Source: Ruegeria sp. HKCCD4315 (GTDB taxonomy: Bacteria > Pseudomonadota > Alphaproteobacteria > Rhodobacterales > Rhodobacteraceae). From it: DNA of 64,000 nucleotides. The stretch is taken from the NCBI RefSeq assembly GCF_013112245.1, contig NZ_WVRN01000002.1, positions 558,001 through 622,000 on the forward strand, in the 5' to 3' direction. The translations under genes were made by a program, and so were the position numbers. This document shows, piece after piece, positions 16,799 to 25,540 of the stretch; position 1 is the stretch's first letter; each line of letters begins with the position of its first letter. The notes beneath the pieces are model-generated. The model did no database searches. It saw only the letters and a list, made by a program, of their open reading frames with translations, and was not told the origin of the DNA.

Positions 16799-18337
16799 AT
16801 GCGAGCAAGTGCTATCATATCCGATTTTGCCAAAGATGATCATGGCACGGTTGCAATCCTATGGGGAACCGCCTTTGTTGCCTTCCTTGGCTTCTTTGCG
16901 ATCACCCTGGATGTTGGCCGATTGAGCTCCACCCACGCGGAACTTCAATCGTTTGCTGACAATGTTTCGTTGGCTGCAGCGGCTGAGTTGGACGGACAAC
17001 CAGATGCAATTTCGCGGGCCACAAACGCTGCGGCAAATCTGGTAAGCGATAGTCAAACATTTGCGAACGGGAGTGCCACCCTTTCAGGTTCGTCAGACTA
17101 TACATTGACATTTCATTCAGCACTTCCAGCTTCAGATCTTACGCCCCTTGGTGCCGATCTGACCACCAATCCGCGAAAAGCAAAGTTCGCGCAAGTCGTG
17201 TTAACACCAAAGTCGCTTAGCATGAGCCTTGCTTCTGCTTTGGACAAGATGCTTGGTGGAAGCGGCTTTTCGGCGGCAAGCGTTTCTGCCGAGGCAGTAG
17301 CTGGATATTCGAAAGCCGCGTGCGATGTTTCACCTCTGATGTTCTGCCTTCCTCCGAATTGGGAATCCACTTTGACTGTCGGCGACCAAATTCTGCTTCG
17401 TAGCGGTGGTAAAGATACTGCCTGGGGGCCTGGCAACTTTGGGTTTATCGATTTGGCGAACTTTCAGGACTCGTCGGGAGTGTGTGCAGACGAAGGTGGC
17501 AACAAACTGGCTTGCCTCATCGCGGCTCAGAGCCAGATCACACAATGTGTTCTCACGAACGGACTGAACACGGAACCGGGACAGAAAGTCGGCATCACAA
17601 ACGCCGCGTTCAACGTGCGGTTTGACATATACCGGTCGGTCCTCAACGGCGAGAAAAACAACATTGATTTCGCTCCTGCACCAAACGTAATCAAGGGCAT
17701 TGAAAAGGACAGTGGTGGATCTTGCATACAAGGTAACGAGCAACCAACGCCTGACACAATTGGCCTTGGACGGGACCTTTGTATGGCGGCAGGTACCTGT
17801 GGTGGAAACAACCGTTTCGGCGATGGGAACTGGGACCGGACCGGTTACTTAAACAAAAACCACGATTTGGCTGATGGTTTAGCGGACGGCATTGGCACAG
17901 ATGCTCACCTGCCCGAATTGTCTGCGTCAAACTCAGTATTCGCGGGCACTCGATACGGAATGTATCTGCGGGAAATTGCTTACGGAAATACAAACCCTTA
18001 CTCAGCGCCCAACGCAAACGCCATACTCGATCCTTCGCTTGCCGAGACCGGCCGCCCAATGTGTTCAAGCCATATGTCGAATAATCCGGCACGGCGCGTT
18101 GTAACCGCAGCCGGCATTGATTGCGCACAAAACCCTGTTTCCGGTTCGACGACCGGGGTTCCCGTTACAAAGTTTGTCGCCGTCTTCCTGACGGAACCAG
18201 TGGGCGACGATGGAAGCTCGCCACCAAGTTTCGACATTCACGGTGAGATCGTAGGGTTTCCGGATGTTTCGGGTGTTGGAAACGGTGGCAATGGCTTCGG
18301 TGGCATCTTCCGCGACGTCGTACAGCTGTATCGATAA
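16799..18337 (+). CDS. tadG: TadG-like pseudopilin / Tad-locus surface protein
   Basis: 512 residues. N-terminal Tad segment: short charged leader FAKDDHG, then a hydrophobic helix (TVAILWGTAFVAFLGFFAIT) and LDVGRLSSTHAELQSFADN, as in TadG/TadE-like minor pseudopilins. The remainder is a large, Cys-containing, probably periplasmic domain (ACDVSPLMFCLPP, CIQGNEQ, LCMAAGTCGG, MCSSHMSNNP). It ends without a recognisable von Willebrand A domain, unlike several TadG proteins. It starts 8 bp after cpaB. Membership of the Tad apparatus is clear from the N-terminus and neighbours; the exact role is not. Confidence 0.8.
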   Translation: MRASAIISDFAKDDHGTVAILWGTAFVAFLGFFAITLDVGRLSSTHAELQSFADNVSLAAAAELDGQPDAISRATNAAANLVSDSQTFANGSATLSGSSDYTLTFHSALPASDLTPLGADLTTNPRKAKFAQVVLTPKSLSMSLASALDKMLGGSGFSAASVSAEAVAGYSKAACDVSPLMFCLPPNWESTLTVGDQILLRSGGKDTAWGPGNFGFIDLANFQDSSGVCADEGGNKLACLIAAQSQITQCVLTNGLNTEPGQKVGITNAAFNVRFDIYRSVLNGEKNNIDFAPAPNVIKGIEKDSGGSCIQGNEQPTPDTIGLGRDLCMAAGTCGGNNRFGDGNWDRTGYLNKNHDLADGLADGIGTDAHLPELSASNSVFAGTRYGMYLREIAYGNTNPYSAPNANAILDPSLAETGRPMCSSHMSNNPARRVVTAAGIDCAQNPVSGSTTGVPVTKFVAVFLTEPVGDDGSSPPSFDIHGEIVGFPDVSGVGNGGNGFGGIFRDVVQLYR

Positions 18338-18349
18338 GGGCGTTTGTTC

Positions 18350-18847
18350 ATGATTTTTAGGCGCAAATTTTCGTTCAAACACTTCGCCAAGAATGACGAC
18401 GGTGCAATCCTTGTCGAGTTTGGCCTTGTGATGCCAGTCATGCTGCTGCTGCTGGCGGTAACGTTAGAATCCGCACGCCTTATGTGGTCTTACCAATCAG
18501 TCATTGCCGGTGTCCGAGACGCCAGCCGTTACCTTTCCCGAGTAACACCTTCGGACATCTGCACATCTGGCGGCTCTGTTGCTGGTTTTACTACAACTTT
18601 GAAAAGCATCGTTGAGCAAGATATCAACGGCAATAACCTGTTCCCGCCCAGCGTAACGGTCAACTCCGTGACGCCAAGCCTGACTTGCGTGTCTGGCACG
18701 TATCGAATGAACCCCGCACCTGTCGGCCAAGTGAGTGCCAATATCACCATTCAGTTTCCTCTGGGTGGCATTCTGGCGCTTTTCGGCAGCGGCGCAACTT
18801 CAGTGACCACCGATGTCGCTGATACGTCACGGATATTTGGCCAATGA
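18350..18847 (+). CDS. tadE: TadE-family minor pseudopilin (first)
   Basis: 165 residues. Leader FRRKFSFKHFAKNDDG followed by AILVEFGLVMPVMLLLLAVT, the TadE-type prepilin-like segment with the conserved Glu at mature position 5, then LESARLMWSYQSVIAGVRDA. Two Cys residues (SDICTSG, LTCVSG) may pair. The ATG at 18350 is preferred over an in-frame TTG at 18344. The stop overlaps the next start by four bases. Confidence 0.84.
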   Translation: MIFRRKFSFKHFAKNDDGAILVEFGLVMPVMLLLLAVTLESARLMWSYQSVIAGVRDASRYLSRVTPSDICTSGGSVAGFTTTLKSIVEQDINGNNLFPPSVTVNSVTPSLTCVSGTYRMNPAPVGQVSANITIQFPLGGILALFGSGATSVTTDVADTSRIFGQ

Positions 18848-19491
18848 GACGTCTGCAGAATATTTCCGCGCGCATTTGGAATAGAGGAGGCTCATTCCTG
18901 CGAGAGCAGCACGGAGGTGTTGTGGTCGAATTTGCTCTGGTGGTGTCGATGTTTTCTTTCCTCTTCCTCGCACTGTTGGACTTTGGTCGGCTTTCGTACA
19001 GTGGAGTTAACGCGCAAAAAGCTGCGCAGTTGGCTACTCGTATCGCCGTCGTACGTCCACCAGCGTGCGCAGGTGTTCCGCAAACCCACACACGAGGGAC
19101 GTCTGCCCTACAACCCCGGTTTGGTACGCCTTGCAATGCTTCGCTTGGAGTTTGCGCCGATCCAATGACACCAACGTGTTTGGGTGACGCCACCAATGCC
19201 ACTGCCTCGGAAATCTGGGATCGCGTCAGTCCGTTACTACCACCTGGCACAGCCATCAGCGCAATGCAGTTTACCTATGATTTCAATTCCAATCTGGGTT
19301 TCTTGGGCGGTCCTTACACACCCATGGTCACAGTTGAGCTGAACCTGAACGATTTTCAGTTCGTGTCGCCACTTGCCGCTTTGGCCAATGCCGCAGGTGC
19401 GACAAACAGCATAATCTCTTCGACAGCCGGCTATTCCAATTTCAGCGTTTCGCTGCCTGCTGAAGACCTAGCATTAGGAGAGTCAGGGTAA
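18844..19491 (+). CDS. TadE/TadF-family minor pseudopilin (second)
   Basis: 215 residues. N-terminal REQHGG then VVVEFALVVSMFSFLFLALL and DFGRLSYSGVNAQKAAQLAT: a prepilin-type cleavage site with Glu5 and a long hydrophobic helix. The ATGA overlap with the preceding gene and TAATG overlap with cpaE show tight coupling. Together with the TadG-like and first TadE-like proteins it gives three minor pseudopilins in a row. TadE versus TadF cannot be decided from sequence alone. Confidence 0.82.
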   Translation: MRRLQNISARIWNRGGSFLREQHGGVVVEFALVVSMFSFLFLALLDFGRLSYSGVNAQKAAQLATRIAVVRPPACAGVPQTHTRGTSALQPRFGTPCNASLGVCADPMTPTCLGDATNATASEIWDRVSPLLPPGTAISAMQFTYDFNSNLGFLGGPYTPMVTVELNLNDFQFVSPLAALANAAGATNSIISSTAGYSNFSVSLPAEDLALGESG

Positions 19492-20717
19492 TGAGTAATA
19501 GTATTTCCAATCTTAAGTCGCATTCGGTCATGCTTTTATCTGAAAGCGCCACAATCGCTCAGGCCGTCGCTCACGCGTTTCCCGCCGGAGAAAACCACAA
19601 GGTCTCTGAGTTGAATGGCTCGTTCCAGAGCTTGAACGGAACTGCACACCAACTGGCGTTTCAGCATGACCTGGTTTTGTTCGAAATCGACCCAGACGAC
19701 TCGGGCGAATTGGAAGCTGTTCAGGAATTGCTGACGCGTCGCAATGATGACACCCTATTCGTTGCGCTTACGCAGAATGATCTGCCAATCACAAAAGCCC
19801 AAGAGTTACGAAAAATTGGCATCGATGAAGTTCTTCCTGTCTCGATTGATGGTGAGGGATTGAAAGCAGCGGTCAATGGAAAAACCATCCCACGTACCCT
19901 TCCGCAACTCCTGACTTCAAATGGCAAATCTGCTTTGGGCCGAGTTATCCCTGTAGCAAAATCACGCGGTGGTATTGGTGCTTCGACTGTTGCGGTGAAC
20001 CTTGCCTGCTCGCTGGTTGGCGGCAAAGGATCTTTATTCCGCAAAACAGAAAAAAAACGTGTCGCACTTTTGGACCTCGATCTGCAATTCGGCAACGCGA
20101 ACGTGTTCTTGGATCTGGAAGACAACGGAGGGTGCTTGCAGTTCATAGAGAATTCGGAAGAACCAGACGACCATTTCCTCACGTCGATCCTGCAATCCCA
20201 TACACTTGGCATCGATGTGCTTTGCGCGCCTGCTCCTTTGGTTCCGCTACAGTCGATTCATACGAAGCTTCTCGACGAGATGCTCAATCTCCTTCAGCGC
20301 CGTTACGACTATATTGTCATCGATCTGCCATGTGCGGTGGTCGAATGGGTCGAACCCATTTTCAAGCGCGCGACCCGGCTTGCTTTGGTTACCGATACCT
20401 CTGTGCCTTGCGTGCGCCAGACACGACGTTTGATCGATTTCTACCGCGAAGCCAATGTCTCGCTTCCAGTCGAGGTAATTGTGAACCGAGAACCTAAGAC
20501 AATGCTCAAACCGGGGCACGTTCGCGAGGCAGAGAAGGTGTTGAAAACTAAACTGAAACACTGGCTGCCAGAGAACCTAAAGGTCGCGCGTAAATCCGTC
20601 GATTTAGGACGACCAATTGTGGACATGAAGCCTGGATCTGACCTCGGAAAAGCCCTGACAAGATTGGCTGAGGCAATGTCTGAGGATGTCAGACAAATGG
20701 CAACAAAAAATAAATAA
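19491..20717 (+). CDS. cpaE: Tad pilus localisation ATPase CpaE/TadZ
   Basis: 408 residues. An N-terminal receiver-like domain (about 10-130; VLFEIDPDDSGELEAVQELL) is followed by a MinD/ParA-type ATPase. The deviant Walker A is AKSRGGIGASTVAVNLA, with Ala replacing the second Lys exactly as in CpaE proteins; Walker B-type strand KKRVALLDLDLQFGNAN; and DYIVIDLPCAV. It positions the Tad machine at the cell pole in other species. It overlaps the preceding stop by one base. Confidence 0.88.
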   Translation: MSNSISNLKSHSVMLLSESATIAQAVAHAFPAGENHKVSELNGSFQSLNGTAHQLAFQHDLVLFEIDPDDSGELEAVQELLTRRNDDTLFVALTQNDLPITKAQELRKIGIDEVLPVSIDGEGLKAAVNGKTIPRTLPQLLTSNGKSALGRVIPVAKSRGGIGASTVAVNLACSLVGGKGSLFRKTEKKRVALLDLDLQFGNANVFLDLEDNGGCLQFIENSEEPDDHFLTSILQSHTLGIDVLCAPAPLVPLQSIHTKLLDEMLNLLQRRYDYIVIDLPCAVVEWVEPIFKRATRLALVTDTSVPCVRQTRRLIDFYREANVSLPVEVIVNREPKTMLKPGHVREAEKVLKTKLKHWLPENLKVARKSVDLGRPIVDMKPGSDLGKALTRLAEAMSEDVRQMATKNK

Positions 20718-20729
20718 AAGGAGATCACC

Positions 20730-22118
20730 GTGTTCAACGAATTTAGATCACGCAAGGCTGCATCCAGCTCAAATGTCTTAGTACTTGAGCAGCCTATCGA
20801 AGTACCTAAGCCGAAGGTGACTCCAGAACCATTGGACGTAGACCTGCAAGCGCACCTGGAGCTCAAAAGTCGCCTTCACAGTGAACTTCTTGATCGGCTA
20901 AACCTGTCGGTTATCGACAAGGTTGAACGGTCCGAATTGAAGCGACAGATCGCCTCGTTAGTTACGGGCCTAATTGAGGCTGAAAACCTTCATTTGCGGT
21001 CCGAAGCTTTTACTTCACTGGTCGACGAATTAATTCACGAAGTTATGGGGCTGGGCCCATTGGAGCCGCTCCTGGAAGACCCAACCGTTAACGACATTCT
21101 GGTCAACTCGTATGATCAGGTTTACGTGGAACGCTATGGCCTGTTGGAGCAATCGAGCGTGCGGTTTCGCGATGAACGCCACCTACTGAGGATAATCGAC
21201 AAGATTGTCAGTAAAGTGGGTCGGCGCATAGATGAATCCCAGCCGTGGGTCGATGCTCGTCTAGAAGACGGCAGCCGCGTTAACGCCATTATTCGTCCGT
21301 GTTCAGTAGATGGACCTGCACTTTCAATCCGCAAATTCTCGCGCAGTCCCTTGACCATCGAAAAGCTTATTCAGCGAGAGAGTATGAATGATCAAGCAGC
21401 CAAGCTTCTGGAAGCGCTGGTCGAAGCACGGCTGAATATTTTGATTTCGGGTGGCACCGGGTCCGGTAAAACAACAATGTTGAATGCGGTGTCCTCTTAT
21501 ATCGACGACAAACAACGTATCGTGACAATCGAAGACGCCGCCGAACTTCAACTGCAACAGAGCCATGTAGTTCGACTGGAAACCCGCCCCCCCAACTCGG
21601 AGGGCCAAGGCGTGATCACTCAACGAGATCTTGTACGCAACGCGCTCAGAATGCGGCCAGACCGCATCATTGTTGGAGAGGTTCGTGGTTCCGAATGCTT
21701 TGACATGCTTCAGGCTATGAACACTGGTCATGACGGTTCGATGACAACCGTTCACGCGAACTCCGCACGTGATGCGCTCAGCCGTGTCGAGCAGATGGTT
21801 ACAATGCTGGGAGCGGATTTACCTGTCAAAACTATTCGGTCTCAAATTGCTTCCGCCATTCAGGTGGTGTTGCAACTGAGCCGTCTCAGCGATGGAACAA
21901 GGAGGGTCATGAGCATTTCAGAAGTCACAGGGATGGAGGATGACACTATTACCATGCAGGATATCTTTGTCTTCAAACGTCGTGGAAAATCAGAAAACGG
22001 AGACGTTTTGGGAGAGTTCCTACCTACTGGCATTCGCCCCAAATGTTTCGATCAGTTGGTTGCCGCCGGTGTCAATGTGGAGACCGATATGTTTATTCAC
22101 GGGGCAACGGCATTATGA
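20730..22118 (+). CDS. cpaF: Tad secretion ATPase CpaF/TadA
   Basis: 462-residue type II/IV secretion ATPase that powers pilin extrusion. Walker A GGTGSGKT at residues 241-248, Walker B region MRPDRIIVGEVRGSE, His box TGHDGSMTTVHANSARDALS, and the N-terminal CpaF segment EVMGLGPLEPLLEDPTVNDI. The start codon is GTG at 20730, with AAAAGGAG seven bases ahead. The stop overlaps the tadB start by four bases. Length and motifs are complete. Confidence 0.93.
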   Translation: MFNEFRSRKAASSSNVLVLEQPIEVPKPKVTPEPLDVDLQAHLELKSRLHSELLDRLNLSVIDKVERSELKRQIASLVTGLIEAENLHLRSEAFTSLVDELIHEVMGLGPLEPLLEDPTVNDILVNSYDQVYVERYGLLEQSSVRFRDERHLLRIIDKIVSKVGRRIDESQPWVDARLEDGSRVNAIIRPCSVDGPALSIRKFSRSPLTIEKLIQRESMNDQAAKLLEALVEARLNILISGGTGSGKTTMLNAVSSYIDDKQRIVTIEDAAELQLQQSHVVRLETRPPNSEGQGVITQRDLVRNALRMRPDRIIVGEVRGSECFDMLQAMNTGHDGSMTTVHANSARDALSRVEQMVTMLGADLPVKTIRSQIASAIQVVLQLSRLSDGTRRVMSISEVTGMEDDTITMQDIFVFKRRGKSENGDVLGEFLPTGIRPKCFDQLVAAGVNVETDMFIHGATAL

Positions 22119-23083
22119 TTGACCTGCAACCGAACACACTGAATATTGTAGTCTATATTTCGATTTTCTTAGGCATTCTGACAGCTTACGAAGGTCTGCA
22201 TCAGCTCCTGCGTCGCAACGAAACCCAAAGCGAAGCCAGAAACCGACGCATGAAGATGATCGAAAATGGAGCCTCAACGGATCAAGTTCTGCAAGTACTC
22301 CGAGATCCCGCAATGTTGGTTGCAGGAGAAAAAGCCGGACCGACTGTGCGATTTCGTCGTTTGCTCGTTCAAGCTGGCTTAACGATTAGCCCAATTTGGG
22401 TCGTCCTCGCAGCAGTTGTCTTAGCCGTGATAGCCTTCACGATCGCCTCCCGGTTCCTCGCTCAAGAACTTGCATTCGTTCTGAGCGCAGTTCTCGGCTT
22501 TGCAGGGCCGTTCGTTCTGTTGACCACCATGAAGAACGCGCGATCGAAGAAGCTAACAAAACAATTGCCGGACGCGTTGGATCTGATGGCCCGAGGGCTA
22601 AAAGTAGGGCATCCCGTGGCCGTCACGGTTGGAACCGTAGCAAAAGATTTGGCAGATCCAATTGGCACTGAATTTGGCATCATTAAGGACCAGATCAATT
22701 TTGGCGATGACGTCGCGACCGCCTTTCACGACTTCGCACAACGTGTGGCTACGGAGGACGCAAAATATCTTGCCGTAAGTATTGGCATTCAGCATGGGAC
22801 CGGCGGCAACCTCGCTCGCGTCTTGTCCATCCTTTCTCAGACCATCAGAGACCGGCACACTATGCAGAAGAAAATCAAGGCGATTTCTGCCGAAGGTCGT
22901 CTGAGCAGCCTTATTCTGACTATATTGCCTGCAATCATCTACTTATCCATCGAAATTTCCACGCCAACTTTCTACGGCGATGTCCGAAATGATCCACTAT
23001 TTCCCTATTTCGCCTTCGCAATTTTAGGCCTGACAATCGCCCAAGGGCTCATCTTGAACCGCTTGGTAAAATTCAAGTTTTAA
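22115..23083 (+). CDS. tadB: Tad inner-membrane platform protein TadB
   Basis: 322 residues with the T2SS-F domain (LPDALDLMARGLKVGHPV, and FHDFAQRVATEDAKYLAVSI). Hydrophobic segments lie near residues 8-27, 90-110, 115-135, 270-290 and 298-318. It forms the inner-membrane platform with TadC on which CpaF acts. The ATG at 22115 (MIDLQPNTLN) overlaps the cpaF stop (ATGA); the in-frame extension to 22043 lies inside cpaF and is rejected. Confidence 0.9.
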   Translation: MIDLQPNTLNIVVYISIFLGILTAYEGLHQLLRRNETQSEARNRRMKMIENGASTDQVLQVLRDPAMLVAGEKAGPTVRFRRLLVQAGLTISPIWVVLAAVVLAVIAFTIASRFLAQELAFVLSAVLGFAGPFVLLTTMKNARSKKLTKQLPDALDLMARGLKVGHPVAVTVGTVAKDLADPIGTEFGIIKDQINFGDDVATAFHDFAQRVATEDAKYLAVSIGIQHGTGGNLARVLSILSQTIRDRHTMQKKIKAISAEGRLSSLILTILPAIIYLSIEISTPTFYGDVRNDPLFPYFAFAILGLTIAQGLILNRLVKFKF

Positions 23084-23099
23084 AAGGAGTTTTGGAGAT

Positions 23100-24086
23100 A
23101 TGGATTTCATTCAAGAATTTCTGAGCGACCAAGAGTTTCCGCCGCAAATATTCCTGCTAGCCGGAATCGCACTCAGCATTTTTTTCGTCGTGGTAGGGTT
23201 GTCCGGTATGGCAGCTAGCGACGACACGGCGGCGCGGCGAATGCGTATAGGGTCAGTTTCAAATGGGCATGGTCAAGATTTCGATCTTATTCAAGGCGAC
23301 AATAGCGACCCACACGGACTGCTGAGAGCTTTCGTTCCATCGTCGAAACGCGAACGTTCAAAGATTGGCAAGCTTTTGAGACAGGCTGGCATTCAACGAA
23401 AGCACGCCATTCGCTCATACTACACCTTTCGTTTGCTCATGGGATTTGTCCTACCAGCAGTGTTCGTAGCAGCCGTCGCCTTGCCTATTGAAGTTCAAGT
23501 CCAGATAGGGATCGCAAGCATTATACAAGGCATTACATGGCTGAATACACTGCAGATCGTTACGGCACTGATGGTGGCGGGCTTTTATGGTCCAGCAATC
23601 TGGCTGCGCTACCGCATAAGGAAACGCCGCCAGGCAATTGAACACAGCCTGCCGAATGCGCTTGATCTGCTACAGGTGGCGATAGAGGCCGGTCTGGGTT
23701 TTGATGCAGCGATGATCCGCGTGTCACATGAAATGGCAAATGCAGCACCGGAAATTTCGCAGGAATTTTCTATACTTCAACTGGAGCTGCAAGCGGGAAA
23801 GGAACGTCAGGCCGCTTTTCTGGACATGGCAGATCGAGTTGGAATCGATGAGTTGAATTCATTTGCGAACGCGTTTTTACAATCCAATCAGTATGGGACC
23901 AGCATTTCAGCATCGTTGCGTAGGTTTGCGACCGACATGAGGCTAGATCGTGAGCTTCGTGCTCAAGAAAAGGCAAACCGTCTGCCAGTGCAAATGTCCG
24001 CCGTCATGGCCATGTGTATGATGCCTGTTTTGTTGTTGATTTGTCTCGCGCCAATGCTGATCCGTTGGGTGAACATGTTTGGGTAG
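23100..24086 (+). CDS. tadC: Tad inner-membrane platform protein TadC
   Basis: 328 residues, T2SS-F family (HSLPNALDLLQVAIEAGLGF, FLDMADRVGIDELNSFANAF). Membrane segments lie near the N-terminus (about 18-38), two in the middle (about 115-165) and one at the C-terminus (VQMSAVMAMCMMPVLLLICL). It starts 16 bp after tadB behind AAAAGGAG. It is the last gene of the operon: the usual tadD is absent, and about 50 bp beyond the stop the sequence turns into transposase remnant. Confidence 0.9.
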   Translation: MDFIQEFLSDQEFPPQIFLLAGIALSIFFVVVGLSGMAASDDTAARRMRIGSVSNGHGQDFDLIQGDNSDPHGLLRAFVPSSKRERSKIGKLLRQAGIQRKHAIRSYYTFRLLMGFVLPAVFVAAVALPIEVQVQIGIASIIQGITWLNTLQIVTALMVAGFYGPAIWLRYRIRKRRQAIEHSLPNALDLLQVAIEAGLGFDAAMIRVSHEMANAAPEISQEFSILQLELQAGKERQAAFLDMADRVGIDELNSFANAFLQSNQYGTSISASLRRFATDMRLDRELRAQEKANRLPVQMSAVMAMCMMPVLLLICLAPMLIRWVNMFG

Positions 24087-24137
24087 TGAACAAAGCACTT
24101 ATTATGAGGCTTTGCCGAGGGGATCGTCAGACTAATT

Positions 24138-24785
24138 CTAACCAGTCTCAGTTTGCCGCAGAAACCGTGAACCTATCTGACGCCACCCTGCGAGAGCGGC
24201 GGTGCGTGTCAGCTTGAAGAAGTCTCGGCCGTTGAGGGATCTTTTCTGATTGAAGTGGTTGCATAAGGTGGAATGGACGGACGCGAATTTCTGTAAACTT
24301 CGCATGCGTTTGAAACGCTGCATCGCGCATTCGCGTCGTCGGAAAGGAAGTTGTGAATCCTCGACGCGGTTGTTGAGCCACCTGCCCGTCTTCTGCTTTT
24401 CGGTAGCGCCGAGCTTTCTGAGAGCCGCCCAATACGACGTGAAGCGGTCCGTAACTATCTCTTCTGCAGAGCTGTGACGCTTCATCAATTTCTTGAGGAG
24501 TTTCAATGCCGCCAGCTTGTTTCGGCGTTTGGTAACGATTGCTTCCAGCACTTCGCCCTCATGATCGACGGCCCGCCAGAGGTAGTGCCTATTACATTCA
24601 CCTTCACGAAAACCTCGTACACGTGCCACTTCCATTTCAAGAATACGCGCAGCTGCTGAAAACGCTTCCGCTTTATCTCAGCAGCAAACACTGGGCCAAA
24701 CCTGCTCCATTAATACCGGACAGTTTCGTGTCTCAAGTCGATGCTTCGCTCATGCAACAGTCTTCGACATTCCGAAGCGAGAGCC
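24138..24785 (-). pseudogene. Degenerate IS6-family transposase
   Basis: Remnant of a second type of IS6-family transposase (distinct from the two complete copies). The C-terminal two-thirds is open: HYLWRAVDHEGEVLEAIVTK, EEIVTDRFTSYWAALRKLGA, GRWLNNRVEDSQLPFRRREC, LQKFASVHSTLCNHFNQKRS. Near 24600 the frame shifts, and upstream VFAAEIKRKRFQQLRVFLKW, WHVYEVFVKVN and then HERSIDLRHETVRY continue in another frame with an in-frame stop. The N-terminus is missing, cut where direct repeat B begins. It is therefore non-functional. It lies just after tadC and may mark the loss of downstream Tad genes. Confidence 0.82.
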
Positions 24786-24787
24786 GG

Positions 24788-24921
24788 AAACGGATATACA
24801 GCATCACTGCAAGGCGGATGATCTCGGGGCTGTTTTGAAATACTTGCAAGAGGCAGGTTTGGTCATGGGCAAAAGCTACGCAACACCCCTGCCCGCCCCA
24901 AGACAAGTTCTTCTGACAAGA
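24788..24921. repeat. Direct repeat B flanking the Tad block
   Basis: Diverged copy of the repeat at 14070-14201, same orientation (AAACGGATATACAGCATCAC at the left, TTCTTCTGACAAG at the right). It starts where the degenerate transposase gene is truncated. The pair encloses the LuxR-type regulator, the whole Tad operon and the IS6 remnant, roughly 10.6 kb. Confidence 0.7.
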
Positions 24922-25105
24922 CCTGCCTTACATTGGAGGGCTTTGTGATAAAGCGCATTTTTTCGTCACGTCGCCCCGATATCAGGCGAAAGATCTAAGG
25001 CGTCCGGCCGCCTTTCGACCACGTTTTTCTCAGGACTTCGCAGAATCTCAAATTTCTGTTAACGTAACGTCAATCTTTCATGCCGTCCTCAGGAAGGAGA
25101 TGGCC

Positions 25106-25540
25106 ATGGGCGTGGACATACCTGACGATTTCGACATTGATCTTAACCTCAGCGGCGGCAGCACCATTGACGGCGATTTCACTGTCAACAATACCACACG
25201 CATACGCGAACTGCCGACCATCGAGTTGCGGGTCCGGGAATTGCCTGAAATCAAGATCGGGGTGACCGAGCTACCCAAGGTGCAGTTGGGCGTGGACCCC
25301 ATCGACTTCTCGCTGAGGATCAAAGAAATTCCGGCGATCCGGGCGCATCTGCCCGCGAACTTCAAGGTCGGTCTGTCGCTCCTCGGGAACGAGTTGTTGT
25401 CCATCAACCTCTGCGGTGAAGCGCAGGTAATCACCGAGGACTATGTGCCCAATCCTTGCGAGATTTGTGGCCCACCCGGCAATGCGCGCGAAATCTCTGC
25501 GGACGTGAGCCGCATCGAACTTATTGAAGACGATGGCTGA
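25106..25540 (+). CDS. Unrecognised protein with ten-residue ELP-type repeats (isoprenoid operon gene 1)
   Basis: 144 residues, no recognised family. The central part is a periodic run of about ten residues each: RELPTIELRV, RELPEIKIGV, TELPKVQLGV, DPIDFSLRI, KEIPAIRAHL. These would suit a repetitive beta structure with alternating hydrophobic positions. The C-terminal part has a Cys pair (NPCEICGPPGN). No signal peptide is visible. The start is the ATG at 25106, seven bases after AGGAAGGAG; an ATG at 25100 is too close to that site. First gene of a ten-gene operon; its stop overlaps the next start. Confidence 0.7.
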   Translation: MGVDIPDDFDIDLNLSGGSTIDGDFTVNNTTRIRELPTIELRVRELPEIKIGVTELPKVQLGVDPIDFSLRIKEIPAIRAHLPANFKVGLSLLGNELLSINLCGEAQVITEDYVPNPCEICGPPGNAREISADVSRIELIEDDG

